This document shows, in pieces, positions 18,107 to 27,002 of a stretch of 64,000 nt of DNA. The DNA is from Halomicrococcus gelatinilyticus. Its GTDB lineage: Archaea > Halobacteriota > Halobacteria > Halobacteriales > Haladaptataceae. Position 1 is the stretch's first letter; each line of letters begins with the position of its first letter. The DNA lies in assembly GCA_024227995.1 (NCBI GenBank), contig CP100465.1:930001-994000 (forward strand), given 5' to 3'. Made by a program: the position numbers and the translations under genes. The notes below the pieces were generated by a model that was given only the letters and a program-made list of their open reading frames with translations, ran no database searches and was not told where the DNA came from.

Positions 18107-18334
18107 ATGTTGGAGAGGATACGACGACTGGACCAGGTCACGCGCGTCCAGTACGGCCTCATGTTCATCTTCGGGACGCTGTGTATCGTCGCCGCAGTCG
18201 CACCCCTCGAAGAATCCATTCGTATCACGACCGTCGGTACCCTCTTCGGGTTCACTGCCGGGCTCTGGGTCTCGCACCTCGTCCAGGTCCTCCAGCGGGC
18301 TGCCGACGTGAGACAAGGCGACGTCGCGGGATGA
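18107..18334 (+). CDS. small membrane protein
   Basis: 75 aa. Two hydrophobic segments (YGLMFIFGTLCIVAAVAPL and ITTVGTLFGFTAGLWVSHLV) are framed by charged ends. TTAA-containing sequence about 30 bp upstream may be the TATA element. The next gene starts 8 bp after its stop, so both are probably one transcript. Family not recognised. Confidence 0.6.
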   Translation: MLERIRRLDQVTRVQYGLMFIFGTLCIVAAVAPLEESIRITTVGTLFGFTAGLWVSHLVQVLQRAADVRQGDVAG

Positions 18335-18341
18335 CCACCCG

Positions 18342-19307
18342 ATGACCCAGTCAAAACCAGACATGAACCGATCAGAAGACACGACTCAGTCGGAACCCAC
18401 CACCGACGCGGAGGCAGGGTCGGCGTTCCTCGACAGCATCGAGTTCCTCACGGGACCGGACCCCAATCTCGGTTCGTTCCTCCTCGTCGTCGGGATGGTG
18501 ACCACGGTGTTCATCGCGCTGTTCCAGCTCACGCTCCCGGCTCCGGTCTCGACCCTGCTCACGGCCGGCGTGCTGTCCGTCACCGTCCTCAGCGCCATCT
18601 TCGGCCTGCTGCTCGACAGCTTCGGATACTTCGACCAGGCGACCACGACCACGACCGCTGCCCCGGCCAGTGAGTCCGACGAACGCACGACGGACGCCAG
18701 GCCGTGGGTTCCCGCCGAGAAAACGTCTGCACCCCTTCCGCCGTTGATCAACTTCGACGCCGAGCTCCGGGCCTACGCCGACATGTTCGACGGTGACCTC
18801 CCGGAGGCGTTCGACCCGTTCATCAGCGACTACCGCCGCCTGAAGACCAACACGAGGAACCGTGCCACCATCGCCAGCGACCTGCGTGCCGACCTCAACC
18901 CGATCGGCGCTCTCTTCGAGGACGGCTCCGAGGGCGACAGGCTCTACGAGGACATTTCCCAGCGCCTCTTCCGGTACCTCGGCGACAGGCAAGAACACGT
19001 CACCCTGGACCGCGTCGCGTTCTACGACGAGGAGGGCAACGAGACCGACGTGAGGGCCATCGAGAACCAGCCCGGACGCGTCGAACTCGACATCACCAAC
19101 GAGGGTGAAGCAGCCGAAGTGGAAGTCAGCGTCGCGCTGTACGACGAGGACAACTCCGTCATCTCCAGCCACACCTACTCCGTGGGTCGCGTCAGTCCCG
19201 GCGCCACGAAGACGCTCGACACCGACATCTTCGTGCCCTCGAACGCCGAACGCGCCAGCACGACCATCCGAAGTTCGGAGTCCAGCGGTTCGGGCGCGAG
19301 CGTCTGA
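18342..19307 (+). CDS. membrane protein with extracytoplasmic beta-sandwich domain
   Basis: 321 aa. Two hydrophobic helices at about residues 42-62 and 65-90 (LGSFLLVVGMVTTVFIALF and a second segment ending GLLLDSFGYF) follow an acidic N-terminus. A Thr-rich linker leads to a helical domain (110-220). The C-terminal ~90 residues look like a CARDB/COG1361-type sandwich (GRVELDITNEGEAAEVEVSV). It is coupled to the small membrane protein upstream. Function unknown; in-frame ATG 18363 is an alternative start. Confidence 0.55.
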   Translation: MTQSKPDMNRSEDTTQSEPTTDAEAGSAFLDSIEFLTGPDPNLGSFLLVVGMVTTVFIALFQLTLPAPVSTLLTAGVLSVTVLSAIFGLLLDSFGYFDQATTTTTAAPASESDERTTDARPWVPAEKTSAPLPPLINFDAELRAYADMFDGDLPEAFDPFISDYRRLKTNTRNRATIASDLRADLNPIGALFEDGSEGDRLYEDISQRLFRYLGDRQEHVTLDRVAFYDEEGNETDVRAIENQPGRVELDITNEGEAAEVEVSVALYDEDNSVISSHTYSVGRVSPGATKTLDTDIFVPSNAERASTTIRSSESSGSGASV

Positions 19308-19475
19308 GCCTACCGAGAGACGCAGGAGAGGACGAACCGAGCGGTGGGCTGCCGGGTCGTCCACGGGCGACGGGAGACGACCGTCGGCTCCTTCCGGTGA
19401 CCTGACCGGGCCCCAGTGTAAACGAGTCGGCGAGACACCCGCCGACGAGAGAGACCACCGTCGACTGTTTCTCAT

Positions 19476-19488
19476 CTTGAAATTCAAG
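19476..19488. promoter_or_regulatory. palindromic operator candidate upstream of the LURP-one gene
   Basis: CTTGAAATTCAAG is a perfect 13-bp palindrome that begins 50 bp before ATG 19526. A related half-site (TTTCAAG) follows at 19495-19501. The position is right for a repressor or activator site at the promoter of the downstream gene. Confidence 0.35.
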
Positions 19489-19525
19489 AGGTGATTTCAA
19501 GTCGCCGGGGTTCCCGTAGAAACGT

Positions 19526-20107
19526 ATGGAAGAAAGCAAGCAGTACGAAATCGCGGGCATCGAGCTCTCGGGCGACGAGTTCACCGTCGAACAGAGCCTG
19601 GTCCGGAACAAGTACGCCGCGTACGACGCGAGCGGCAACAAGGTGCTCAAGGGGAAACAGAAGCTAGCCAAGTTGAAAGAGGAGTTCCCCTTCACCGCGC
19701 CGGACGGGACGGAGGTCTTCACGGTGAAGGCGGGCGGCATCATCGACGTCGCCGGGAACTACCTCCTCACCGACGCCCAGACCGGCCAGGACCTCGTCGT
19801 CCTCGACAACGACTACTCCATCTTCCAGGACACCTGGACGGTGCGCGACGCGGACACCGAAGCGAAACTCGCCGAGATCAACTCCCGCGGCGCGATGGTG
19901 ACGCTGGCCCGGAACTTCCTCCCCTTCGGCGAGATCATCCCGCACAAGTACGAGATAACCGACCAGAACGGCAGCCACGTCGGGTCCATCGACGGACAGC
20001 TGTCGCTGAAGGACCGCTACGAGATCACCATCGACGACGCCAGCAACGTCCCGAAGGAACCCATCGTCGCCGCCGCGATGGTCATCGACGCCATCCAGGA
20101 GAACTAG
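19526..20107 (+). CDS. LURP-one/Tubby-C-like family protein
   Basis: 193 aa. It has the repeating strand pattern of LURP-one/Tubby C-terminal barrels: YEIAGIELSGDEFTVEQSLV, NKYAAYDASGNKVLKGKQK, YLLTDAQTGQDLVVLDNDY and NGSHVGSIDGQLSLKDRYEI. There is no signal peptide or membrane segment, so it should be cytoplasmic or peripheral at the membrane. Relatives include plant LURP1 and phospholipid scramblase-like folds; the archaeal function is unknown. It is monocistronic, with a palindrome upstream. Confidence 0.75.
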   Translation: MEESKQYEIAGIELSGDEFTVEQSLVRNKYAAYDASGNKVLKGKQKLAKLKEEFPFTAPDGTEVFTVKAGGIIDVAGNYLLTDAQTGQDLVVLDNDYSIFQDTWTVRDADTEAKLAEINSRGAMVTLARNFLPFGEIIPHKYEITDQNGSHVGSIDGQLSLKDRYEITIDDASNVPKEPIVAAAMVIDAIQEN

Positions 20108-20206
20108 GGCGAACGACCGCGGTCACGGCGTTCGAATCACCGCTCCACCGGGGCCGCGACGCAGCACAGCGAGAAGCATTCGAAAGACCGAACAGTCGTC
20201 GCGCTG

Positions 20207-21352
20207 ATGTCAGCGCCGATGGTCGACGAAGCGTACGACGTCGTCGTCGGCGGCGTCGGCGGGATGGGAAGCGCGACCGTCTCCCACCTCGCCCGGCGCG
20301 GCGCAGACGTCCTCGGAATCGAGCGGTTCGACGTGCCGAACGCCGAGGGGTCCTCGGGCGGAATCACGCGCATCATCAGACGACCGCAGTACGAGGACCC
20401 CGCCTACGTGCCGCTCGTCGAGCGGTCGCTTTCCCTGTGGCGCGACCTCGACGCGACGCACGACCGCGACCTGTTCCACCAGGTGGGGTCCGTCGACTTC
20501 GGGACCGCTGACAGCGGCGTCTTCGAGGGGTCGCGCCGTTCCTGTCAGGCACACGACATCGAACACGAGGTGCTCACGGGCGACGAACTGAGCGCGCGGT
20601 TCCCGGGATACGACGTGCCGGGCGAGTTCCGCGGCGTCTACCAGCCCGACGGCGGCTTCCTCCACTCCGAACAGTGCATCGTGGCGCACGTAGAGGACGC
20701 GCACGCCCACGGCGCGACGGTCCGGGCGCGCGAACGGGTCGAAGCCTGGGACGCCGACGAGTCGGGCGTCACCGTCAGGACCGACCGCGGCGAGTACGCC
20801 GCCGAGACGCTCGTCGTCGCCGCCGGAGCGTGGACCGGCCAACTCCTGCCCGCGCTGGCCGACCACCTGGAACCGGAACGACAGGTGCTCGGCTGGTTCC
20901 AGCCACAGCGTCCCGAACGGTTCGCGCCGGACGAGTTCCCCGTGTTCGTCGCGGACACGCCGGAAGGCCACTACTACGGGTTCCCGGTGTACGAGGTGCC
21001 GGGGTTCAAGGTCGGGAAGTTCAACCACCGTGGGGAGACGGGGCGACCGGCCGAACTCGACGACGAGCCGGACCGGGAGGACGAGCGACTGCTCCGCGAG
21101 TTCGCGTCGCGGTACTTCCCCGACGGAACGGGGCCGACGATGCGGCTCTCGACGTGCATGTTCACGAACACCCCCGACGAGGACTTCCTCCTCGACATCC
21201 ACCCCGACCACGGTAACGTCGTCGTCGGCGCCGGATTCTCCGGCCACGGGTTCAAGTTCGCGAGCGTCGTCGGCGAGATCCTCGCCGACCTGGCCCTCGA
21301 CGGCACGACCGACCAGCCCGTCGACCCGTTCGGCGTCGGGCGGTTCGACTGA
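20207..21352 (+). CDS. solA: FAD-dependent amine oxidase (N-methyltryptophan/sarcosine oxidase family)
   Basis: 381 aa (or 377 from ATG 20219). The Rossmann FAD motif is near the N-terminus (YDVVVGGVGGMGSATVSHLA, then VLGIERFDV). SSGGITRIIRRPQYEDPAYVPL is characteristic of monomeric sarcosine oxidase/SolA enzymes, and ends with VVGAGFSGHGFKFASVVGEI. It would oxidise secondary or N-methyl amines, releasing an aldehyde and H2O2. The second Gly-rich position reads GVGGMGS rather than GxGxxGS with Ala, still compatible. Substrate not predictable. Confidence 0.8.
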   Translation: MSAPMVDEAYDVVVGGVGGMGSATVSHLARRGADVLGIERFDVPNAEGSSGGITRIIRRPQYEDPAYVPLVERSLSLWRDLDATHDRDLFHQVGSVDFGTADSGVFEGSRRSCQAHDIEHEVLTGDELSARFPGYDVPGEFRGVYQPDGGFLHSEQCIVAHVEDAHAHGATVRARERVEAWDADESGVTVRTDRGEYAAETLVVAAGAWTGQLLPALADHLEPERQVLGWFQPQRPERFAPDEFPVFVADTPEGHYYGFPVYEVPGFKVGKFNHRGETGRPAELDDEPDREDERLLREFASRYFPDGTGPTMRLSTCMFTNTPDEDFLLDIHPDHGNVVVGAGFSGHGFKFASVVGEILADLALDGTTDQPVDPFGVGRFD

Positions 21353-21434
21353 CCGCCGGTAGGCGGGCGACCGAGCGGCTTCGGGGTAGTCGACCGGTTC
21401 GACGCGGACGGGTCGACCGATCGCCGTCGAACGT

Positions 21435-22664
21435 CTAGTCGCTGAACGTCGGCGCGTGCGACAGGTCGAGGCGCAGGAACGCGGGGAGGGTGACGACGAC
21501 GATGCCAGCTTCGAGCAGGCCGGCGAGCAGGAACGCCGCGCCGTAACTGCCGTAGCTGGTGACGAGGCTGCCGACGACGAAGCCGGCCAGGAAGCCCAGG
21601 TTGCCGAAGACGTTGAACCCGCCCATCGCGACGCCGCGGTCGGCGTCGTCAGCGAGGTCGGACACGAGCGCCATCGTCGCGGGAGAGACGAGCGCGCCGA
21701 ACACGCCCAGCAGGACCATCGTGGCCCCGGCGAGCCAGACGTTCGGCGCGAGGTACACCGCGACGACGGCGCCGCCGTAGAAGAGCGAGCCGACCGCCAC
21801 GGGGATCTTCCGGCCGACGCGGTCGGAGAGAACGCCCAGCGGATACTGCAGCAGGGCGAACGGGCCGAAGAACAGACCGAGCATGATGCCAGCGCCCGCT
21901 GCGTCGAGCCCGAACGTATCGCGGAAGTAGACCGTGCCGATGAGGGCGAAGAAGCCGGCCGTGAAGCGGTCGACGAACCCGAATGCGAACGGGAAGCTGA
22001 GCGCCGGCGTCGCCCGGAGGCGCTCGACGACGTCGCGCAGCCCCGTGTGTTCGTCCGCCGGCGCGCGGTCGACGACGCGCGTCGCCAGGCCGCCGGCGAG
22101 CAGGAGCGCGCCGCTCGCGACCACGAGCGGGACGACGGCTCCCGGTTCGTAGAGTTGGCCTCCGACCGGCGCGCCGAGGGCCGTCCCCAGGCCGATGGCG
22201 ATGCCCGCAGCGCCCATGTTCTGGCCGTGGCCGCCGTCCAGGTCCATCAGCATGGTCATCGACAGGGAGAACGCGCCGATGGTGAGCGCGCCCTGGAGGA
22301 ACCGCACGAGCAGGAGCGCCTCGAAGCCGACGCCGGGGCGCGGTCCCAGGAGCGCGAGCGCGGCGTAGCCGGCGGCACCGCCGACCGCGCCGGTGACGAT
22401 GAAGGGGACGCGGCGGCCGGTGCGGTCGCTCAGCAGCCCCCAGAAGCCGGCGAAGAGGACGAACCCCACGAACTCCGCGGTGAGGAACCACGTGCTCGCG
22501 TCGAGTCGCTCGGTCGCACCGAGCGCGACGACCAGGTCGGTGACGCCGGGATAGAGCAGGACCTGTGCGAACAGGACGGCGAACAGGATGAGCGCGAGGA
22601 TGCCGCGGTCGCGCTGCACGGACGTCGTCCCGGAGATCCCGCCTCCTATCGCGTCGCGGACCAT
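21435..22664 (-). CDS. MFS transporter
   Basis: 409 aa from ATG 22664, 12 predicted transmembrane helices. The loop 2-3 motif GLLSDRTGRRVPF and its second-half counterpart LGVLSDRVGRKIPV are the major facilitator signatures, consistent with drug/multidrug-type exporters. TTTATA centred near 22695 lies about 31 bp upstream of ATG 22664, supporting this start over the GTG at 22682. It is convergent with the amine oxidase gene. Substrate unknown. Confidence 0.85.
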   Translation of the reverse strand: MVRDAIGGGISGTTSVQRDRGILALILFAVLFAQVLLYPGVTDLVVALGATERLDASTWFLTAEFVGFVLFAGFWGLLSDRTGRRVPFIVTGAVGGAAGYAALALLGPRPGVGFEALLLVRFLQGALTIGAFSLSMTMLMDLDGGHGQNMGAAGIAIGLGTALGAPVGGQLYEPGAVVPLVVASGALLLAGGLATRVVDRAPADEHTGLRDVVERLRATPALSFPFAFGFVDRFTAGFFALIGTVYFRDTFGLDAAGAGIMLGLFFGPFALLQYPLGVLSDRVGRKIPVAVGSLFYGGAVVAVYLAPNVWLAGATMVLLGVFGALVSPATMALVSDLADDADRGVAMGGFNVFGNLGFLAGFVVGSLVTSYGSYGAAFLLAGLLEAGIVVVTLPAFLRLDLSHAPTFSD

Positions 22665-22836
22665 TCGAGCGCCTGTACGCACTCCTCGGGATTATAAACG
22701 TCGCTCTCCGGCAGGACGTGCTGGCACCGCGTGGCGCGCGACGCCCCGCGACAGCACCACCGCGACGTACGTCGGCACCGGCCGAAGCAGGACGGTCGCG
22801 TCGAACGCGTCGCGGGACCGCCGGGCGCACCGGCAG

Positions 22837-24087
22837 CTAGAGGACGACGACTGCGACCCCGACGGCCAGCACGACGCCGAGGACCAGGGTGACCAGTCGC
22901 CCGAGTCGGCGCGTCCCGAGCAGCCACGCGAGGCCGACCTTCACCAGCGTGTTCGCGACGGCGCCGACGACGATACCGGTCGTCGCGACCGTCGGCGATA
23001 TCTCGCCGTCGGCCGCGAGCGTGCTCAGTGTGAGCGTGATCGCGTCCACGTCGGCGAGTCCGGAGACGAAGGCCGTCGCGTACACGCCCGACGCACCGAA
23101 CCACGAGTTGGCCGATTCCGACACCAGCAGCACTACCGCGAAGACGACGCCGAAGAACAGTGCCGGTCCGAGCCGGAACGGGTTCGTGACGTCGGCGTCC
23201 ACCGTCTCCTCCCTGGTCGACCGCCAGTAGAGGACGCCCGCGGCGAGCACCCCCGTGACCGTCATCGCACCGAACGGGACGAGGACGTGAGGAAGCAGCG
23301 CCGGATTGACGATGGCGACCTCGACGAGCGCACGGGGGAACATCACGGTCGAGGCGAGGACGGTCGAGAACGCACAGATCCGGTAGAGCGACGGCGACTC
23401 CGTCGCCCGCTCGGCCATCGAGACCGTCGTCGCCGTCGACGAGACGAACCCGCCGAGGACGCCGGTGAGGGCGATGCCGCGTTCGGCCCCGACGACCTCG
23501 ATCAGGACGTAGGCGACGGCGCTCAACCCGGTGACGAACACGACCATGAGCCAGACGTATCGCGGGTTGAGTCCGTACAGGGCGTCGAGTTCGCGGTCGG
23601 GCAACAGCGGCAGGACGACGAACACGACGAGGATGAACTTGACCGAGGCGCGGCGTTCGCGGTCGTCGATCCGGTCGACGAACCCGTGGATGGTCCCCTT
23701 GGCGGAGAGCAGGACCGTGACGACGCCGCCGACGATGATGGCGAGTTCGGTCCCGCGTCGCGAGTGGGTCGTCATCGCGCCGAGGAGGACGGTGAGGAGG
23801 GCGACGGTCAGCGTGGTGAGTCCGACGTCGCCCTCGATGACGACCCTCGCGCCGTACGCCACGGTCAGCGGGACGACGATGACGACGACGGCGACGGGGA
23901 GCATCGCCGGGAAGAAGGCCTGGACGAGCGCCCCGTAGAGCGCGAACAGTGGAAACGTGCGGCTTCCGGCGTACGTGCCACCAGACTCGGCGTGCTCGCG
24001 TTCCAGACCGACGAGCGCACCGATGCCGAACGCGATAGCGACCCGGAAGACGAGCGTCAGTGCCGAGTCGGTGGCCGGGTCGACCAT
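22837..24087 (-). CDS. MgtC/SapB-DUF4010 membrane protein
   Basis: 416 aa from ATG 24087. The N-terminal MgtC-like region (about 1-145) contains VAIAFGIGALVGLEREH and GSRTFPLFALYGALV. The C-terminal DUF4010 region (about 150-416) has multiple helices, including GLSAVAYVLIEVVGAERG, GGFVSSTATTVSMAERA and VSGLADVDAITLTLSTLA. About 12 helices in all. Family members are linked to Mg2+ homeostasis or unknown transport. It is monocistronic; the longer upstream frame has shadow composition. Confidence 0.8.
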   Translation of the reverse strand: MVDPATDSALTLVFRVAIAFGIGALVGLEREHAESGGTYAGSRTFPLFALYGALVQAFFPAMLPVAVVVIVVPLTVAYGARVVIEGDVGLTTLTVALLTVLLGAMTTHSRRGTELAIIVGGVVTVLLSAKGTIHGFVDRIDDRERRASVKFILVVFVVLPLLPDRELDALYGLNPRYVWLMVVFVTGLSAVAYVLIEVVGAERGIALTGVLGGFVSSTATTVSMAERATESPSLYRICAFSTVLASTVMFPRALVEVAIVNPALLPHVLVPFGAMTVTGVLAAGVLYWRSTREETVDADVTNPFRLGPALFFGVVFAVVLLVSESANSWFGASGVYATAFVSGLADVDAITLTLSTLAADGEISPTVATTGIVVGAVANTLVKVGLAWLLGTRRLGRLVTLVLGVVLAVGVAVVVL

Positions 24088-24344
24088 ACCCCGAGAACTT
24101 CCCCGTTCGCCGTTGTGAAACTTCGGGCGCGACGACCGGTGCCACTGGCTCGAAGGGGACCGCATCCGACGTCGACGGGTCGACCACGCGAGCGCGTCCG
24201 GTGGCAGGGTTCGACGCCGTCGACGGACCGGGCACGTCGTTATACAGCACGTACGACGGCACGTACGCTGTGCTGAACGGTGCAACGGCGGTGAACAGGA
24301 GACGCATAACAAATACTTCGCGTCGGAAACGGCAGGATGGAACC

Positions 24345-25472
24345 ATGTGCCCGGCGACCGATCCTCCGTCGAGCGACCCCACGACTCCGTCGGAGGGCGA
24401 AGTCGTGTCGAACGAGTCTGCGTCGCGTGGAGGCGCGGTGAGTCGCGGCCGTCAGGCCCACCAGGAGGAGACGCAGGCGGAACCGCTTCGAGTCGGCGTC
24501 CTGCTTCCCGGGGAGACGGCCCCGGCGTGGATGCAGCACGCCATCGAACGGATGGTCGCGGAGACGGACGTGGAGATCACGCACGTCGTCGTCAACGAGG
24601 CAGGGGGCCCCGACGACCTGAGCGACTTCCTCGCGCAGTTGACCGTCGACGAGTTCCGCGAATACCTCTCGTCGTGTCGCTATCGCCTCCAGCACTACCC
24701 GCTCTGGGCAGCGACGGGCGTGCTCCGACAGTTCGGCCCCACGCCGGAGTACCAGCGACCGACGTCGATCGAGAACATCGACGGCGTCGCGGACGCCGAC
24801 CAGTACCGGTGCGAGCCGGTCCCGGCAGACGGGTTCGGCAACCACCTGCCGACGGAGGTGGCGGAGACGGTCGGTCCGAACACGGACGTCGTCGTGCGGC
24901 TGGGCTTCGGCGTACTGAAGGGCGAGTTCCTGGAGATGCCGACCCACGGCGTGCTGAGCTTCCACCGCGGTGACCTGGAGTCGTACCGCGGTCAGCCTGG
25001 CGGCCTCTGGGAGTTCCTCCACGACGAACCGACGGCGGGCGTCACCCTCCAGCGCATCGACGACGACCTCGACGCGGGCGAGGTGGTCGTCGAAGACGAG
25101 GTCGACATCTCGGACGCCACCACCTGGCGGGAGGTCGAGCGCCGCCAGATAGCGGTCTGCGAGGCGATGCTCGCGGAGGGCGTCGGACGGCTCCGGGACC
25201 CGGACCACGAACCGACGACGCCCGACTCGCTCGGGACGCTGTACACCATCCCGTCCGGTACCGACGTCCTCCGCTACGTCGGCAAGACCGCGGTCGGACA
25301 CCTCCGCTCGCTCGCCTCGGGCGCGGGGGCGTCGGACGCGGACCCGCAGGCGAACCGTCCGAAATGGGAGTCCGGTGGCGACGGTGAGAACACCGCAGAC
25401 GCCGGCGCTCCCGGCGACACGTCCGTTGCGGGGCGCTCTCAGTCGTCGGATTTCGTGAAGACGAGACAGTAG
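24345..25472 (+). CDS. formyltransferase-fold protein
   Basis: 375 aa. A low-complexity N-terminal ~45 residues leads to an alpha/beta domain (LRVGVLLPGETAPAWMQHAI). The formyltransferase core contains THGVLSFHRGDLESYRGQPG and IDDDLDAGEVVVEDEV. The loop His and the later Asp of formyltransferases are present, but the usual Asn two residues before the His is Ser (SFH), so catalysis may be altered. A disordered acidic tail follows. It may act on a nucleotide-sugar amine or an unknown substrate. Its 3' end overlaps the convergent methyltransferase gene by 34 bp. Confidence 0.7.
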   Translation: MCPATDPPSSDPTTPSEGEVVSNESASRGGAVSRGRQAHQEETQAEPLRVGVLLPGETAPAWMQHAIERMVAETDVEITHVVVNEAGGPDDLSDFLAQLTVDEFREYLSSCRYRLQHYPLWAATGVLRQFGPTPEYQRPTSIENIDGVADADQYRCEPVPADGFGNHLPTEVAETVGPNTDVVVRLGFGVLKGEFLEMPTHGVLSFHRGDLESYRGQPGGLWEFLHDEPTAGVTLQRIDDDLDAGEVVVEDEVDISDATTWREVERRQIAVCEAMLAEGVGRLRDPDHEPTTPDSLGTLYTIPSGTDVLRYVGKTAVGHLRSLASGAGASDADPQANRPKWESGGDGENTADAGAPGDTSVAGRSQSSDFVKTRQ

Positions 25473-26113
25473 GAGTGGTCGTAGCCGTATCCGAACCGGC
25501 CCCCCTTCTCGTCGGGACTGCCGTCGCCCTCCCACGCGACGACGACTTCGCCGTCGAAGTGGAACACGTTCGAGACGCGCTCCGCGACGTCCCAGGCCAG
25601 TGGCGTCACCCGCCCCTCGTGTTTCATGTTCGCGACGTCGACGACGACGCGCCCACCGGGCGCCAGCACCGAGTCGAGGCGGGTGAACGCGGTCTCGACG
25701 TCGTCGAGGTAGTCCCCGTAGGTACTCCGACCCGAGTAGTTCTGGAAGGGGTTCCGCTCGTCCGTCCGTTCCATGAACGGCGGCGAGGTGAAACAGCAAT
25801 CGCAGGGCGGGAACCACGACGCATCCAGGTCGAGCACGCTCCCGTGACGGACGTTCTCCGGCGTCGAGATCTCGTCCCGGACGTGGGCGACTCGGTCGGA
25901 CTCGTACTCGACCCCGTACGGGACCCGTTCTAGTCGTTCCGCGACCGTCAGCGTCGTCCCGTACCCCGCGAAGACGTCGACAACGTTGTCGCCCGGGTCG
26001 GTGTACTCCGTCAGGAAGTGCTCGACGAGCGCGTGCGGGGTCCGGACCTCCGTCGAGTGCCCCGCTGGTAGCTCGTCGTCGTGTGCGTACTCGAACGAGA
26101 GTGCCGTGTCCAT
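25439..26113 (-). CDS. SPPF-motif N-methyltransferase (DNA or RNA)
   Basis: 224 aa from ATG 26113. AdoMet-binding VVDVFAGYGTTLTVAERL (FxGxGTT-type) is combined with CCFTSPPFMERTD, the (S/D/N)PP(F/Y/W) catalytic motif of amino methyltransferases. The order, with the target region first (HSTEVRTPHALVEHFL), resembles N4-cytosine/N6-adenine DNA methyltransferases of beta type, but a Trm11-like tRNA role is possible. No restriction gene is adjacent, so it would be an orphan enzyme. Confidence 0.7.
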   Translation of the reverse strand: MDTALSFEYAHDDELPAGHSTEVRTPHALVEHFLTEYTDPGDNVVDVFAGYGTTLTVAERLERVPYGVEYESDRVAHVRDEISTPENVRHGSVLDLDASWFPPCDCCFTSPPFMERTDERNPFQNYSGRSTYGDYLDDVETAFTRLDSVLAPGGRVVVDVANMKHEGRVTPLAWDVAERVSNVFHFDGEVVVAWEGDGSPDEKGGRFGYGYDHSYCLVFTKSDD

Positions 26114-26221
26114 TATCGCGGAGGTGCGAGAGGAGCGTAATCGGAGTTGCGGTCCGGTCGTCGGTACCACTCCCTCGCGGTGCCCGAGGTGGCGGTCGCC
26201 GCGAAAATCGCAGCGAGGCGC

Positions 26222-26848
26222 CTACGCGTCCAGACGGGCCGCGAAGAACACCCAGCGGGCGTCCTCCTCGTCCGCAAGCTCGTTCGGGCCACCCCACTCG
26301 TCGACGACGCTGAAGCCGGCCGACCGCAACTGCTCGCGCGTCGCGTCCGCGCCTGCGATGGACCACTGCATCTCCACGCCGCTGTCGAGCCAGTCCGGGT
26401 TCGTCCCGCTCCACTCCTCGGGCCCCTCCGTCACGAGCAGTCGACCGCCGGAGTCCAGGACGCGCGCGAACTCGTCGAGGACCGTCTGGTGGTCGCCGAA
26501 CGGCACGTGGATGAGCGAGTGGAAGGCGGTCACGGCGTCGAACGAGCCGTCGCGGACGGGGAGTCTCGTCATGTCGCCCTGCGCGAGCGACGCGTCGGGT
26601 GCGTTCTGCGTGGCCAGTTCCAGTTGCCTGCGCGAGAAGTCGACCCCGACCGCGGTCGCCGACGCGCTCAGCTCGCGGAGGACGGGCGTCCCCTGGCCGC
26701 AACCGACGTCGAGGACGCGTTCGGCGTCCGGAATCGAGGCGAGGAACTCGTCGAGGATGTCGACGTCACGACCGTCGTCGGACCGCTCGGCGGCGTACGT
26801 CGCCGCCATGCCGTCGTACCCGTGGCGAACCGCGTCTCTGTCGACCAT
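26222..26848 (-). CDS. class I SAM-dependent methyltransferase
   Basis: 208 aa from ATG 26848. Motif I VLDVGCGQGTPVLREL, followed by VGVDFSRRQLELA, LAQGDMTRLPVRDGSFDAV and FARVLDSGGRLLVTEGP, is the UbiE/Methyltransf_11 layout for small molecules. A TATA-like TATATTAG about 29 bp upstream supports this start. The next minus-strand gene lies 108 bp downstream. Substrate unknown. Confidence 0.85.
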   Translation of the reverse strand: MVDRDAVRHGYDGMAATYAAERSDDGRDVDILDEFLASIPDAERVLDVGCGQGTPVLRELSASATAVGVDFSRRQLELATQNAPDASLAQGDMTRLPVRDGSFDAVTAFHSLIHVPFGDHQTVLDEFARVLDSGGRLLVTEGPEEWSGTNPDWLDSGVEMQWSIAGADATREQLRSAGFSVVDEWGGPNELADEEDARWVFFAARLDA

Positions 26849-27002
26849 GTGCAACAGGTAGTGTTGGCAGCGCGACTAATATATTGTGACACCGAACGGG
26901 CCGCGCGCTGGTCATGCGGCCCGACGCATCTCCCTACCAGGGAGAACCGTCGGCGTCGCCGTGGAAGGGAGCCGGCGGCCAGTCATCACTGGGCCGCCGC
27001 GG

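Noticed and set aside
20101..20160. tRNA-like GTTCGAATC segment
   Set aside because: No acceptor stem, D-arm or anticodon arm could be built around it. Similar matches elsewhere lie inside coding sequence.
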